Positions 53,572 through 61,466 of a stretch of 64,000 nt of DNA are shown one piece after another. A model generated the notes under the pieces. That model searched no databases, had not been told where the DNA came from, and saw only the letters and a program-made list of their open reading frames with translations. Numbering within the stretch: position 1 is the first letter of the stretch; each line of letters begins with the position of its first letter. The stretch covers positions 1,598,492 to 1,662,491 of the forward strand of contig JAHBUE010000001.1 in assembly GCA_019638235.1 (NCBI GenBank). Reading direction: 5' to 3'. This stretch comes from Cyclobacteriaceae bacterium (GTDB taxonomy: Bacteria; Bacteroidota; Bacteroidia; Cytophagales; Cyclobacteriaceae). Position numbers and translations under genes: made by a program.

Positions 53572-56190
53572 ATGAAGATTCTCAAAATACAGGCCCTTCG
53601 CGGCCCCAACATCTGGAGCGTAAACCGGAAGAAACTCATTCAGATGAGGCTTGACCTCGAAGAACTTGAAGAACGCCCCACTAATAAGATAGAGGGGTTC
53701 AGGGAACGGCTTGAAGCGTTGATTCCGACCATGTACGAGCATCGTTGTTCGGAAGGGAGGCCGGGCGGCTTCTTTTACCGTGTGGAGAAAGGCACCTGGA
53801 TGGGGCATGTTATTGAGCATATCGCATTGGAAATACAAACCCTGGCCGGCATGGACACCGGTTTTGGTCGCACACGCGAAACAAAAACACCTGGTATTTA
53901 TAATGTAGTGTTCAGCTATGTTGAAGAAAATGTAGGGTTGTTTGCTGCCGAAGCTTCCGTTCGGATTGCCGAGGCGCTGATTAACGGTACGGAATACGAT
54001 GTGGCTGCCGATATCCAAAAGATGCGGGAGATACGCGAGGATGTGCGGCTTGGCCCAAGCACCGGCTCGTTAGTAGATGAGGCGGTGTCGCGCGATATTC
54101 CCTGGATCAGGCTGGGTTCAAATTCGTTGGTGCAGTTGGGGTATGGTGTAAACCAGGTGCGCTTTCAGGCCACCATCACACAAAACACAAGCAACATTGC
54201 CGTAGATATTGCCTGCGACAAAGAACACACCAAACGGATGCTGGATATGGCGGCCATACCGGTAGCAAAAGGTTCCATTTGTGTTGATGAAGAAGATTTG
54301 CAAAAAACCATCGACCGGATCGGTTACCCGATAGTGATAAAACCCCTTGACGGCAATCATGGAAAAGGCGCGTCAATAAACGTGAACACGTGGGACGAAG
54401 CTGTTAGCGGGTTGCACCACGCCAAAAAATATTCGCGCAGGGTAATTGTTGAAAAGTTTATAACCGGATACGATTTCCGGGTGCTGGTTATCAATAACCG
54501 CGTAGTGGCAGCCGCCCAGCGTGTGCCGGCACACGTAACAGGAGATGGCGAGCACACCATAGAGCAATTGATTGAAATTGAAAACCGCGATCCGCGAAGA
54601 GGCTACGGCCATGAAAATGTTTTAACAGAAATTTCGGTTGACCGCGATACCCTGGATTTACTTGCCCGAAAAAATTATAAACCGGACACCGTTCCGCCAA
54701 AAGATGAAATCGTTTACCTGAAATCGACCGCTAACCTGAGCACGGGCGGAACATCCATTGACGTAACCGACCTGATGCACCCCGAAAATGTTTTTGTGGC
54801 CGAGCGCATTTCGCGTGTAATCGGGTTAGACATTTGTGGTATTGATATTATGGCACCTAACCTCACACAACCCCTCAAAGAAAACGGAGGGGTAGTGTTG
54901 GAAGTAAACGCAGCCCCCGGCTTTCGTATGCACTTAGCTCCGGCAGAAGGCTTGCCGCGCAACGTGGCGGCCCCGGTTATTGATATGCTGTACCCGCCCG
55001 GTAAACCTTCGCGCATTCCTATTATTGCCGTAACAGGCACAAACGGTAAAACAACTACCACACGCCTGTTGGCGCACGTTGTAAAAAATGCAGGCTACCG
55101 CGTGGGCTTCACTACATCCGATGGTATTTATGTGCAGAACCATTTGCTGGAAAAAGGCGACACTACCGGGCCGCTTAGCACGGAATTTATTTTAAAAGAC
55201 CCTACCGTTGAATTTGCCATACTTGAAACAGCGCGCGGAGGCATACTACGCGCAGGGTTGGGTTTTAGCCGGTGCGATATTGGAATCATTACAAACATAG
55301 CCGAAGACCATCTTGGCCTGAACGACATTGAAACACTCGAAGACCTTGCGCGGGTGAAATCAATTGTTGTGAAAAGTGTAAAGAAAGACGGCTGGGCCGT
55401 ATTGAATGCGCAAGATGAAAGTTGTATAAGCATTGCCAAAGAACTGGATTGCAACATTGCATACTTCAGCCTGGATGAAAATCATCCTGTTATTGTAGAG
55501 CATTGCAAGGGAGGAGGCATTGCCGCCATTTTTGAAAACGGATTTGTAACCATTAAAAAAGGCGATTGGAAAATACGCATTGAGAAAGTTACCACCATTC
55601 CCCTCACCTTTGGCGGAAAAGCAAAATTCATGATCGGTAACGTGCTGGCTGCATCATTGGCCGCATACCTTTACGGCTTTAAAACAGAAAACGTCAGGCT
55701 GGCGCTTGAAACCTTTATCCCTTCTGCCGCTTTAACTCCCGGCAGGATGAATATTTTCAGCTTCAAGGATTTTAAAGTGATGATCGACTTTGCGCATAAC
55801 CCGGCAGGCTACTTAGCTATTGAGGAGTTTTTGAGTACGGTTGACTCCCCGAAAAAGATCGGTATTATTGCCGGAGTAGGCGACCGCAGGGATGAGGATA
55901 TTATGGAGTGTGCAAAAATTGCCGCAAGAATGTTCGATCATATCATCATCAGGCAGGAGAAGCATCTGCGCGGAAGAACCGAACAGGAATTGATAGACCT
56001 GATCCTGAAAGGCATTACCGGAACGAACAAAAAAGTTACCTACGAGATTATTCCTAAAGAAATAGAGGCTATCAAACATTCTATTTCCATAGCCGAACAG
56101 GGCACGTTTATTACAGCCCTGAGCGATGTGGTAACAAACGCCATCGAAATTGTTCAGGAATACCTCGATAAGGAATCGGGCATGTATTAG
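53572..56190 (+). CDS. cphA: Cyanophycin synthetase
   Basis: An 872-residue ATP-dependent ligase building multi-L-arginyl-poly-L-aspartate without ribosomes. The N-terminal domain (about 1-160) is followed by an ATP-grasp domain (about 200-480; IVIKPLDGNHGKGASINV and VVLEVNAAPGFRMHLAPAEG) and a Mur-ligase-like domain with the P-loop VTGTNGKTTTTRL (about 485-497), LETARGGILRAGLGF and DFAHNPAGY. Length is typical. The upstream gap has a weak TTTG-N20-TATTTATT promoter-like pair (53487-53518). With the divergent cphB and peptidase genes it forms a complete nitrogen-storage cycle. Confidence 0.93.
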   Translation: MKILKIQALRGPNIWSVNRKKLIQMRLDLEELEERPTNKIEGFRERLEALIPTMYEHRCSEGRPGGFFYRVEKGTWMGHVIEHIALEIQTLAGMDTGFGRTRETKTPGIYNVVFSYVEENVGLFAAEASVRIAEALINGTEYDVAADIQKMREIREDVRLGPSTGSLVDEAVSRDIPWIRLGSNSLVQLGYGVNQVRFQATITQNTSNIAVDIACDKEHTKRMLDMAAIPVAKGSICVDEEDLQKTIDRIGYPIVIKPLDGNHGKGASINVNTWDEAVSGLHHAKKYSRRVIVEKFITGYDFRVLVINNRVVAAAQRVPAHVTGDGEHTIEQLIEIENRDPRRGYGHENVLTEISVDRDTLDLLARKNYKPDTVPPKDEIVYLKSTANLSTGGTSIDVTDLMHPENVFVAERISRVIGLDICGIDIMAPNLTQPLKENGGVVLEVNAAPGFRMHLAPAEGLPRNVAAPVIDMLYPPGKPSRIPIIAVTGTNGKTTTTRLLAHVVKNAGYRVGFTTSDGIYVQNHLLEKGDTTGPLSTEFILKDPTVEFAILETARGGILRAGLGFSRCDIGIITNIAEDHLGLNDIETLEDLARVKSIVVKSVKKDGWAVLNAQDESCISIAKELDCNIAYFSLDENHPVIVEHCKGGGIAAIFENGFVTIKKGDWKIRIEKVTTIPLTFGGKAKFMIGNVLAASLAAYLYGFKTENVRLALETFIPSAALTPGRMNIFSFKDFKVMIDFAHNPAGYLAIEEFLSTVDSPKKIGIIAGVGDRRDEDIMECAKIAARMFDHIIIRQEKHLRGRTEQELIDLILKGITGTNKKVTYEIIPKEIEAIKHSISIAEQGTFITALSDVVTNAIEIVQEYLDKESGMY

Positions 56191-56226
56191 AGATGCTTTA
56201 AGGTTCGTACTGGTGAACTTAATGTA

Positions 56227-56361
56227 GTATTAACGTTTTGGGGCTTTGCGTTCGGGCGGGTTTCGGAGCGCAAAGTTTTAATTTTATACTAAAGTTCATT
56301 AGAAGCACAAAGCTTCAAGTTTTCACGTCAGCCCGCCTGACGCAAAACCCGTGTTATAGCC
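56227..56361. repeat. attC-like imperfect palindrome 1 (3' end of cassette A, minus-strand reading)
   Basis: Bounded by GTATTAAC (56227-56234) and GTTATAGCC (56353-56361). Inside, GCTTTGCGTTCGGGCGGG (56243-56260) pairs imperfectly with CCCGCCTGACGCAAAACC (56332-56349). Both 18-base arms recur exactly in palindrome 3. The end bases GTTATAGCCAGTGG match, inverted, the far end of cassette A at 57231-57244. Confidence 0.65.
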
Positions 56362-56380
56362 AGTGGTTCCTTGTCGTCCG

Positions 56381-57196
56381 TTAGTTTTCATTGTATCCAA
56401 ATTGTCTGCTTTGTAAAACTTCTTTCCACCAACTTTCTCTGTCAATTATGATTTGGTCGTCAGTTGTTGATTTGTAAATGTCGAGGATTGAGTATTTGAA
56501 ATTTTGTTTTATATGGTCAAAGGATAGTTTTTTAAGTCCAACGTTTCCACCGTGTCCAGTTGCGATATATGCTCTCCAACGTCCTAAAATCATATTTTCT
56601 CCGTAAGCTGAACCAACATACATTTTTCCGTTTGATTTGTCAGTCAGCAGATAAACGCCTTTTTGATTTTGTAAAGCTGTTTTCCAGTTGTCTTTCTCTA
56701 AAACTCGTTTCATCTCGTCCCAAGAGATATTTACTTTTTCATAGCCAGGGAATAAGTCGTTGTCAAAAGTGTCGGGTAAAATTTGAGAAACGTAACATTC
56801 GTCAATTACTGATTCAGCGTTACGAATCATTGTCTGAGCCTTGTTCTTAAATTTTATTATTAATCGTCCAACGTATTTTTCAAATTCGGGCAGGTCTTGG
56901 TATTCGTAACCAACTCCATTGAGTTTATTCAAATCCTTAGTTACCGTTCCTATATGAAATAGTAACCACAAATCTTCTTTCGGCTTAATCTTTACAAGTC
57001 CAACCGTGATTTGTCCTTCTTTGTATGATTTGTTTTTGTTGTAATTCCAGTATTGTCCGGCAAGCATTGTTGAAATGTCGCCATTTTTAAAAAGCTCTAT
57101 TGGATTCCAATTTTGGGCAAACATTAAATTGAAACGAATTTTCACGTTTGTAAGATTGTCAAGTCGCAATATGTCGTTTAGTTTAATGCTGTTCAT
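56381..57196 (-). CDS. GIY-YIG nuclease family protein in cassette A
   Basis: A 271-residue protein. The N-terminal about 175 residues form an alpha/beta domain I do not recognise (PKEDLWLLFHIGTVTKDL is its most ordered part). The C-terminal GIY-YIG domain (about 180-271) has KGVYLLTD (GIY strand), MYVGSAYG (YIG strand), the catalytic Arg in GRWRAYI and the metal-binding Glu in DRESWWKEVL. It resembles GIY-YIG proteins that occur as single accessory genes in many bacteria. It is AT-rich with codon use unlike the neighbouring cphA, and it fills a cassette bounded by private inverted ends. Confidence 0.8.
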   Translation of the reverse strand: MNSIKLNDILRLDNLTNVKIRFNLMFAQNWNPIELFKNGDISTMLAGQYWNYNKNKSYKEGQITVGLVKIKPKEDLWLLFHIGTVTKDLNKLNGVGYEYQDLPEFEKYVGRLIIKFKNKAQTMIRNAESVIDECYVSQILPDTFDNDLFPGYEKVNISWDEMKRVLEKDNWKTALQNQKGVYLLTDKSNGKMYVGSAYGENMILGRWRAYIATGHGGNVGLKKLSFDHIKQNFKYSILDIYKSTTDDQIIIDRESWWKEVLQSRQFGYNEN

Positions 57197-57235
57197 TTTC
57201 TAAATTTTTTCCGTTGGGAGTGTCGTCCTACCATT

Positions 57236-57370
57236 GGCTATAACGTTTTGTGTTTATGACGGCTGCGGCTTTTAAAGCCGTCTTTGTCCCCTGTGGACAA
57301 ACGAAGTTAATAAACCAAAACTACATTTCAACCGGTCACCCGCAGCTGGCATAAACACGGTGTTGGTGGC
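57236..57370. repeat. attC-like imperfect palindrome 2 (between cassettes A and B)
   Basis: Bounded by GGCTATAAC (57236-57244) and GTTGGTGGC (57362-57370). Inner arms TGTGTTTATGACGGCTGCGG and its partner CCGCAGCTGGCATAAACACG pair with a few mismatches. The arms differ from palindromes 1 and 3 although size and AAC/GTT borders are the same. The left border belongs with cassette A, the right border with cassette B. Confidence 0.65.
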
Positions 57371-57376
57371 TGGCCG

Positions 57377-58006
57377 CTAACTCCTCCTGTGTCCTTTCAT
57401 GATTTCAACTATCATGTCGGTATTTTCATAAACAATAGGAAGAAAATTGTTAACGTAAGTTGTCACCAAAATGTTTGTCACAGCAATTTCCATCATGTTT
57501 GTGTTTGTTGTGAAATAGTCGGCTTGTTTAATTATCTCAGGCGAGGTATTGTCTCGCGTACGGTAGATGAATTCACACAAGTATTCTAATACAATAGGCA
57601 AGTAATTGTTTTTGTGCTCGCGGAGTATTTGTCCATATATGTCAAACCTACTTTGAAGGACATGGTCAATGTTTTGGCAATTCACATACTTTTTAAATGT
57701 CCCTAAGAATCCTGGGAGCATGAAATTCATAACAACATCCTTATTTGCTTTGTCCTTAACAAAAAGTCTGAAGTCAATATGGAAAATAATGAATGCTCCG
57801 ATCTCGAACAATGTGGCATCGCCCATTAAACGATTTCTGAAATCATTTTTGTCTTTTACAACTTCGTCATTGAAAAGGGAAATTGCGTGTAAGTTCGATA
57901 TTAGAAACGAGTCTTTGACTGTGGTGCTACCAGAAGATTTCCTTTGACTTTCAGCCCATTCTCTAAATGGTGACTTTACTTTCTTGCTTCTAAATAGTCC
58001 AAACAT
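57377..58006 (-). CDS. Hypothetical protein of cassette B (first of two downstream genes)
   Basis: A 209-residue soluble, mostly helical protein of unknown family. The N-terminus is basic (MFGLFRSKKVKSPFREWAES); the rest has regular hydrophobic helices (LFEIGAFIIFHIDFRLFV, NNYLPIVLEYLCEFIYRTRD). There is no signal peptide and no known motif. Its stop codon lies right at the palindrome border. The zinc-ribbon gene is 18 bp upstream in the same cassette, so the two are probably made together. AT-rich, consistent with acquisition. Confidence 0.65.
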   Translation of the reverse strand: MFGLFRSKKVKSPFREWAESQRKSSGSTTVKDSFLISNLHAISLFNDEVVKDKNDFRNRLMGDATLFEIGAFIIFHIDFRLFVKDKANKDVVMNFMLPGFLGTFKKYVNCQNIDHVLQSRFDIYGQILREHKNNYLPIVLEYLCEFIYRTRDNTSPEIIKQADYFTTNTNMMEIAVTNILVTTYVNNFLPIVYENTDMIVEIMKGHRRS

Positions 58007-58024
58007 AGTATTTCATTATTTATT

Positions 58025-58321
58025 TTAGTCCCATAAAAAGGTCACCGATTCATCAATAGTCATTCTTGATTTACATTTTGGACACTCCCCTTTGTGCCAA
58101 GTCGTTAAATTACTTCCCTTACATTTTTCACAACTAATCTCTTCAGCTGTTTTAGTCCACTCATTTGTTTCAGAGTAAGTCTTTATTATTAAGTCAAATA
58201 TTTCCTTACAGTCAAGACACTCAAAAGTGTCTGTCATTGTGACGAGACCTCGGTCAGGTTCTCCAGATACAATTGCTTTGTAGTCACAACTTGTACAAAC
58301 AAATTTATAATGTTGACCCAT
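58025..58321 (-). CDS. Small zinc-ribbon protein of cassette B
   Basis: A 98-residue protein with four CxxC knuckles (CTSC, CLDC, CEKC, CPKC), enough for two zinc ribbons. I place the start at MGQHYKFVCTSC, because a longer frame (from 58393) would begin inside the palindrome. Such rubredoxin-like or double-ribbon proteins bind metal or nucleic acid; nothing more specific can be said. It is the promoter-proximal gene of cassette B. Confidence 0.65.
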   Translation of the reverse strand: MGQHYKFVCTSCDYKAIVSGEPDRGLVTMTDTFECLDCKEIFDLIIKTYSETNEWTKTAEEISCEKCKGSNLTTWHKGECPKCKSRMTIDESVTFLWD

Positions 58322-58348
58322 TGAAACTATTTTATTTGTCTGCGGCTT

Positions 58349-58486
58349 GCCACCAACGGTTTGCGGCTTTGCGTTCGGGCGGGTTTTTAGCACAAAACTT
58401 CCTTACGAAGCCGTAAACTTCAAAGTTACGAAAAACTGTCATACGAAGCCGTTTCCCCCGCCTGACGCAAAACCGCTGTTAGCAGT
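58349..58486. repeat. attC-like imperfect palindrome 3 (between cassettes B and D)
   Basis: Bounded by GCCACCAAC (58349-58357) and GTTAGCAG (58478-58485). Arms GCTTTGCGTTCGGGCGGG (58366-58383) and CCCGCCTGACGCAAAACC (58457-58474) are identical to those of palindrome 1, while the inner loop sequence differs. The left border matches the far end of cassette B; the right border matches the far end of cassette D. Confidence 0.65.
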
Positions 58487-58515
58487 AGTGGTTTCTTCCG
58501 TTGTCTTGTTAGTCG

Positions 58516-59310
58516 TCATTTTGATAGCTGTAAAATTCTGTAAGCTCCTCTCGCTACAATGACAAATACAATTGCTCCAATAATTAAGTCGGGATAACCT
58601 GAATTGAGCCAATTAACCAAAAGTCCTGCTGTAATTACTCCCGAATTTATGATTATGTCATTTGAAGTAAAAATCATACTTGCTTGCATATGAGCTTCTT
58701 TGCTTTTTCTCTTTTGCAATAAATACAGACAAATAACATTAGCTATTAACGCTACAATCGAAACGAAAATCATTGTTTGAAAGTCAGGCATTTTCTCGAC
58801 TCCAATAAATCGTCTGACTACTTCTATAAAACCAATTACAGCAAGAAGGATTTGAAAGTATCCTGCAAATTTTGCGATATTCTTTTTTCTGACTACTGTT
58901 CCGCCAACAGCAATTAATGCAAGTCCATAAACAATACTGTCAGCCAGCATATCTAAACTGTCGGCAACCAAGCCCATTGAGTTTGATATAAGTCCTGTTA
59001 CAATTTCAATGGCGAAAAACAAAAAATTTATTATTAAAACAGTCCATAAGGTTTTTCTTTCGTCATTTTGATTGTCAGTTGCTGTAAAATTGTCAACCGA
59101 AACAGTCGAGAGAATTGAAGTGTCAAATTTTAATGTGTCAAGTCGCTGAAAAATTTGTTCATTATTGTCTATATGAAAAACGTGTAAAAGTCGGTTGGGT
59201 ATGTCAAATTCTAACGATTGAATATTTGTCAAATCGTCAAGTTTCATCCGAATCATTTGTTCTTCGGATGGACAGTCCATTTTTGTTATCTTAAATGTCG
59301 TTTTTTGCAT
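58516..59310 (-). CDS. CDF-like cation transporter with HMA-like N-terminal domain (cassette D)
   Basis: A 264-residue membrane protein. The N-terminus TTFKITKMDCPSEEQMIRMKL (about 3-23) resembles a heavy-metal-associated (HMA) domain with one Cys (MDCPSE). From about 88 on it has the cation-diffusion-facilitator core: six hydrophobic segments, with the metal-site signature MGLVADSLDMLADSIVYGLA (about 113-132) in helix 2 and MIFTSNDIIINSGVI (about 213-227) in helix 5. It probably exports a divalent metal. It lacks the usual cytoplasmic C-terminal domain. It is a single gene in its cassette. Confidence 0.75.
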   Translation of the reverse strand: MQKTTFKITKMDCPSEEQMIRMKLDDLTNIQSLEFDIPNRLLHVFHIDNNEQIFQRLDTLKFDTSILSTVSVDNFTATDNQNDERKTLWTVLIINFLFFAIEIVTGLISNSMGLVADSLDMLADSIVYGLALIAVGGTVVRKKNIAKFAGYFQILLAVIGFIEVVRRFIGVEKMPDFQTMIFVSIVALIANVICLYLLQKRKSKEAHMQASMIFTSNDIIINSGVITAGLLVNWLNSGYPDLIIGAIVFVIVARGAYRILQLSK

Positions 59311-59339
59311 ATCACTTCATTGTCTGTTGGGTCGTCCTA

Positions 59340-59423
59340 CCATTACTGCTAACTCGTTTATACCCCTCACAAAACTGCGCCAATCCAACCGCTTTACGTT
59401 GGCTTTGCGCCATAAGTGTGAGG
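59340..59423. repeat. Divergent palindromic boundary upstream of cassette D
   Basis: Begins with CCATTACTGCTAAC (59340-59353), the inverted match of GTTAGCAGTAGTGG at 58478-58491. It continues with an inverted repeat CCTCAC (59365-59370) / GTGAGG (59418-59423) and CAAAACTGCGCC against GGCTTTGCGCC. No second GTT border is clear. It is the least regular of the four boundaries and may be a decayed site. Confidence 0.45.
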
Positions 59424-59624
59424 CTTATTTTGGTAGCAAAAATACTTTTTTTTCACAGATTCCGTGCTCGAAGATGACTCTGCGAACTGTACTCAAAGAC
59501 AAAAAATTGTGCATTTATGTATAAAATTGGATTCAATTCCAATTTTAATCGAGGATATTGGCGCCATACTACTATTTGCTGCCTCATCATCCTCATGCAA
59601 AGCAGACATTGATATTCCATGAGA
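59424..59624. other. Gap between the cassette array and the FAD oxidase
   Basis: No gene is visible. The only structure is a 9-bp hairpin, AAAATTGGA (59523-59531) with TCCAATTTT (59538-59546), which could terminate transcription in either direction. The nearest gene on the left (cassette D) starts here on the minus strand; the one on the right ends here. Confidence 0.45.
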
Positions 59625-60812
59625 TTACCCCCTCAACAAAAACTGTTGTGGAATTATGTTATTACCCGCTATAATTTCAGAAACAAGTTCGCCCAGGGCC
59701 GGGCCGTGCTTAAAGCCATGCCCACTGCCGCCTCCTAAAAAGAAAAGATTAGTGGCTTCGGGGTGGTGATCGAATAGAAAATTTCCGTCAGGCGAGTTTT
59801 CATAAGGGCATACCCGGCTCTCCGCAAGCGGGGCATCTTTTAACCCGGGGAAACGGTGCGCTAAAAACTTCCGGGCTTTTTTCAATACTTCTGGATTGGA
59901 AACCCGGTCGCCATGCGTAGGGTCAAAGGCTTCGCCACGTTCATCCACGCCAATCTTAAACCCACGGTAGTTGTTGCCGGGAATGCCGTAATAAAAATCT
60001 TTGCCGTCTGCATCTATCCACACCGGAAAGTTTTCATACGGTGTTGGGTTATCGGCAGGTACACCAAAATAATACACTTCCTGTTTGGTACAGGTAATGT
60101 AGTTGCCTAACACATCAGGGAAAAGTTTACCAAGCCACGAGCCGCACGCAAAAATGTAGCGGTCGGCCTGCACTGTTTGCCCATTGGAAAGTAGCAAACC
60201 CGTAAGCCGGTGTTGTTCAATTTTTCCGGGCAGGGCGTGAGCCTGCACAACCCTTCCGCCCTCGGCAATAAAACCTTTATAAACTGCCTGGCAGGCTTCG
60301 CGCGCACGCAGGCATCCGCCATACGGATCAAGCCACGCATGGCTCAGGTCGTTTGTATTTACAATAGCATACCGGTTGGCAATATCATTGCGCGTAAGGT
60401 GTTCGTACGCCATGTTGTGCTTCTGTGCAAACGCTATGGAGTCATTTACAACAGGCGTATGTTCGTGGTAGCACATCCACAACACGCCTTTGTTCTGGAA
60501 AAGTTTTGTTTTCCATTGAGCTTCGTGTTCTTTCCACAGCGTTAGCGCCCGCGCATTCAGGTCGAAGTAAAATTCGTTGTTGCCGTAAGTGGAGCGAATC
60601 ACGCGGGTTTCATCACCCGAACTGGAGCGCGAGTTGCCCGGCCCCCAGGCATCAATCAGGGTAACGTTATAGCCTTTGCGCAGCAGGTGCAGGGCTGTCC
60701 AGCCGCCAAAGGCGCCTGCACCAATAACAGCAACGGAGCTTTTTGCCGAAAGGCTCTCCACGCTTTTACCGGCAGCTTTTCCGGGGTGTGGTGCAAAGGT
60801 GTTCAGCGTCAT
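59625..60812 (-). CDS. FAD-dependent oxidoreductase (sarcosine/N-methyltryptophan oxidase type)
   Basis: A 395-residue DAO-family flavoenzyme oxidising a secondary or N-methyl amino acid. The FAD-binding GxGxxG sits in VAVIGAGAFGGWTALHLLRKG (about 27-47), followed by RVIRSTYGNNEFY. A central substrate domain carries the DPYGGCLRARE and TCTKQEVYYFG motifs. The C-terminus FFLGGGSGHGFKHGPALGELV (about 362-382) is the second FAD contact seen in monomeric sarcosine oxidases; the covalent flavin Cys position is not proven. It lies 3 bp downstream of pyrE on the same strand. Confidence 0.85.
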   Translation of the reverse strand: MTLNTFAPHPGKAAGKSVESLSAKSSVAVIGAGAFGGWTALHLLRKGYNVTLIDAWGPGNSRSSSGDETRVIRSTYGNNEFYFDLNARALTLWKEHEAQWKTKLFQNKGVLWMCYHEHTPVVNDSIAFAQKHNMAYEHLTRNDIANRYAIVNTNDLSHAWLDPYGGCLRAREACQAVYKGFIAEGGRVVQAHALPGKIEQHRLTGLLLSNGQTVQADRYIFACGSWLGKLFPDVLGNYITCTKQEVYYFGVPADNPTPYENFPVWIDADGKDFYYGIPGNNYRGFKIGVDERGEAFDPTHGDRVSNPEVLKKARKFLAHRFPGLKDAPLAESRVCPYENSPDGNFLFDHHPEATNLFFLGGGSGHGFKHGPALGELVSEIIAGNNIIPQQFLLRG

Positions 60813-60815
60813 ACA

Positions 60816-61466
60816 TCAGGGTTTCCAGTGGGCGGGGTCGTAGCGCCATGCTTTCAGGGAGGTAAGTTCTGTTGCGCCTACATATTTTTTTTCAAGGGCG
60901 CAGGTAAGCAGGTGGTCGTAGTCGCTAAGGCTCACCAACGAAACATCATCCGAATAGAAATTGCTTTGGGAAATATCAAACCCATAGGTGAAAATTGATA
61001 CCATGCCCAATACCTCTGCGCCTGCCTCGCGCAGGGCACACACGGCTTTTAACGAACTTCCGCCAGTAGAAATCAGGTCTTCTACCACTACCACTTTTTG
61101 GCCTTTGGTAACGCGTCCTTCAATCAGGTTTCCCATGCCGTGATCTTTCGGCTTTGGGCGCACGTAGGCAAACGGCAGGGTAAGTTCGTGGGCAACCAGG
61201 GCGCCCTGGGCAATGCCGGCAGTGGCAACACCTGCAATGGCTTCTACGGCCCCGAAATTTTCGCGGATGGCCTCTACCAACCCGGTGGTAATTGCCATGC
61301 GTATGGTGGGGTAGGAGAGCGACAGCCGGTTGTCGCAATAGATGGGCGATTTCCAGCCGGAAGCCCAGGTAAAGGGCTTATGAGCGCTTAGTTTTATGGC
61401 TTCAATTTCCAGTAACATATTGGCCACGTTTGCAGCCGTTGATGCTTGTATTTTAATAATGGGCAT
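60816..61466 (-). CDS. pyrE: Orotate phosphoribosyltransferase
   Basis: A 216-residue enzyme converting orotate and PRPP to OMP in pyrimidine synthesis. SGWKSPIYCDNRLSLSYP (about 37-54) and the PRPP loop VVVVEDLISTGGSSLKAV (about 126-143) are diagnostic; AYVRPKPKDHGMGNLIEG is the flexible catalytic loop. Start 61466 (MPIIKIQAST) is chosen over an ATG 16 codons upstream, as family members begin close to this point. No pyrF is adjacent. Confidence 0.93.
   Translation of the reverse strand: MPIIKIQASTAANVANMLLEIEAIKLSAHKPFTWASGWKSPIYCDNRLSLSYPTIRMAITTGLVEAIRENFGAVEAIAGVATAGIAQGALVAHELTLPFAYVRPKPKDHGMGNLIEGRVTKGQKVVVVEDLISTGGSSLKAVCALREAGAEVLGMVSIFTYGFDISQSNFYSDDVSLVSLSDYDHLLTCALEKKYVGATELTSLKAWRYDPAHWKP

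Noticed and set aside
57377..58321. Toxin-antitoxin call for the two-gene cassette
   Set aside because: No motif of a known toxin or antitoxin family; only the gene pairing suggests it, so it is left as a question.
56381..59310. Integron integrase inside the array
   Set aside because: All frames in the region were assigned or judged; none has the tyrosine-recombinase R..H.R..Y pattern.
56227..59423. IS or transposon for the cassette region
   Set aside because: No transposase; the inverted ends differ from cassette to cassette, unlike the fixed ends of a transposon.
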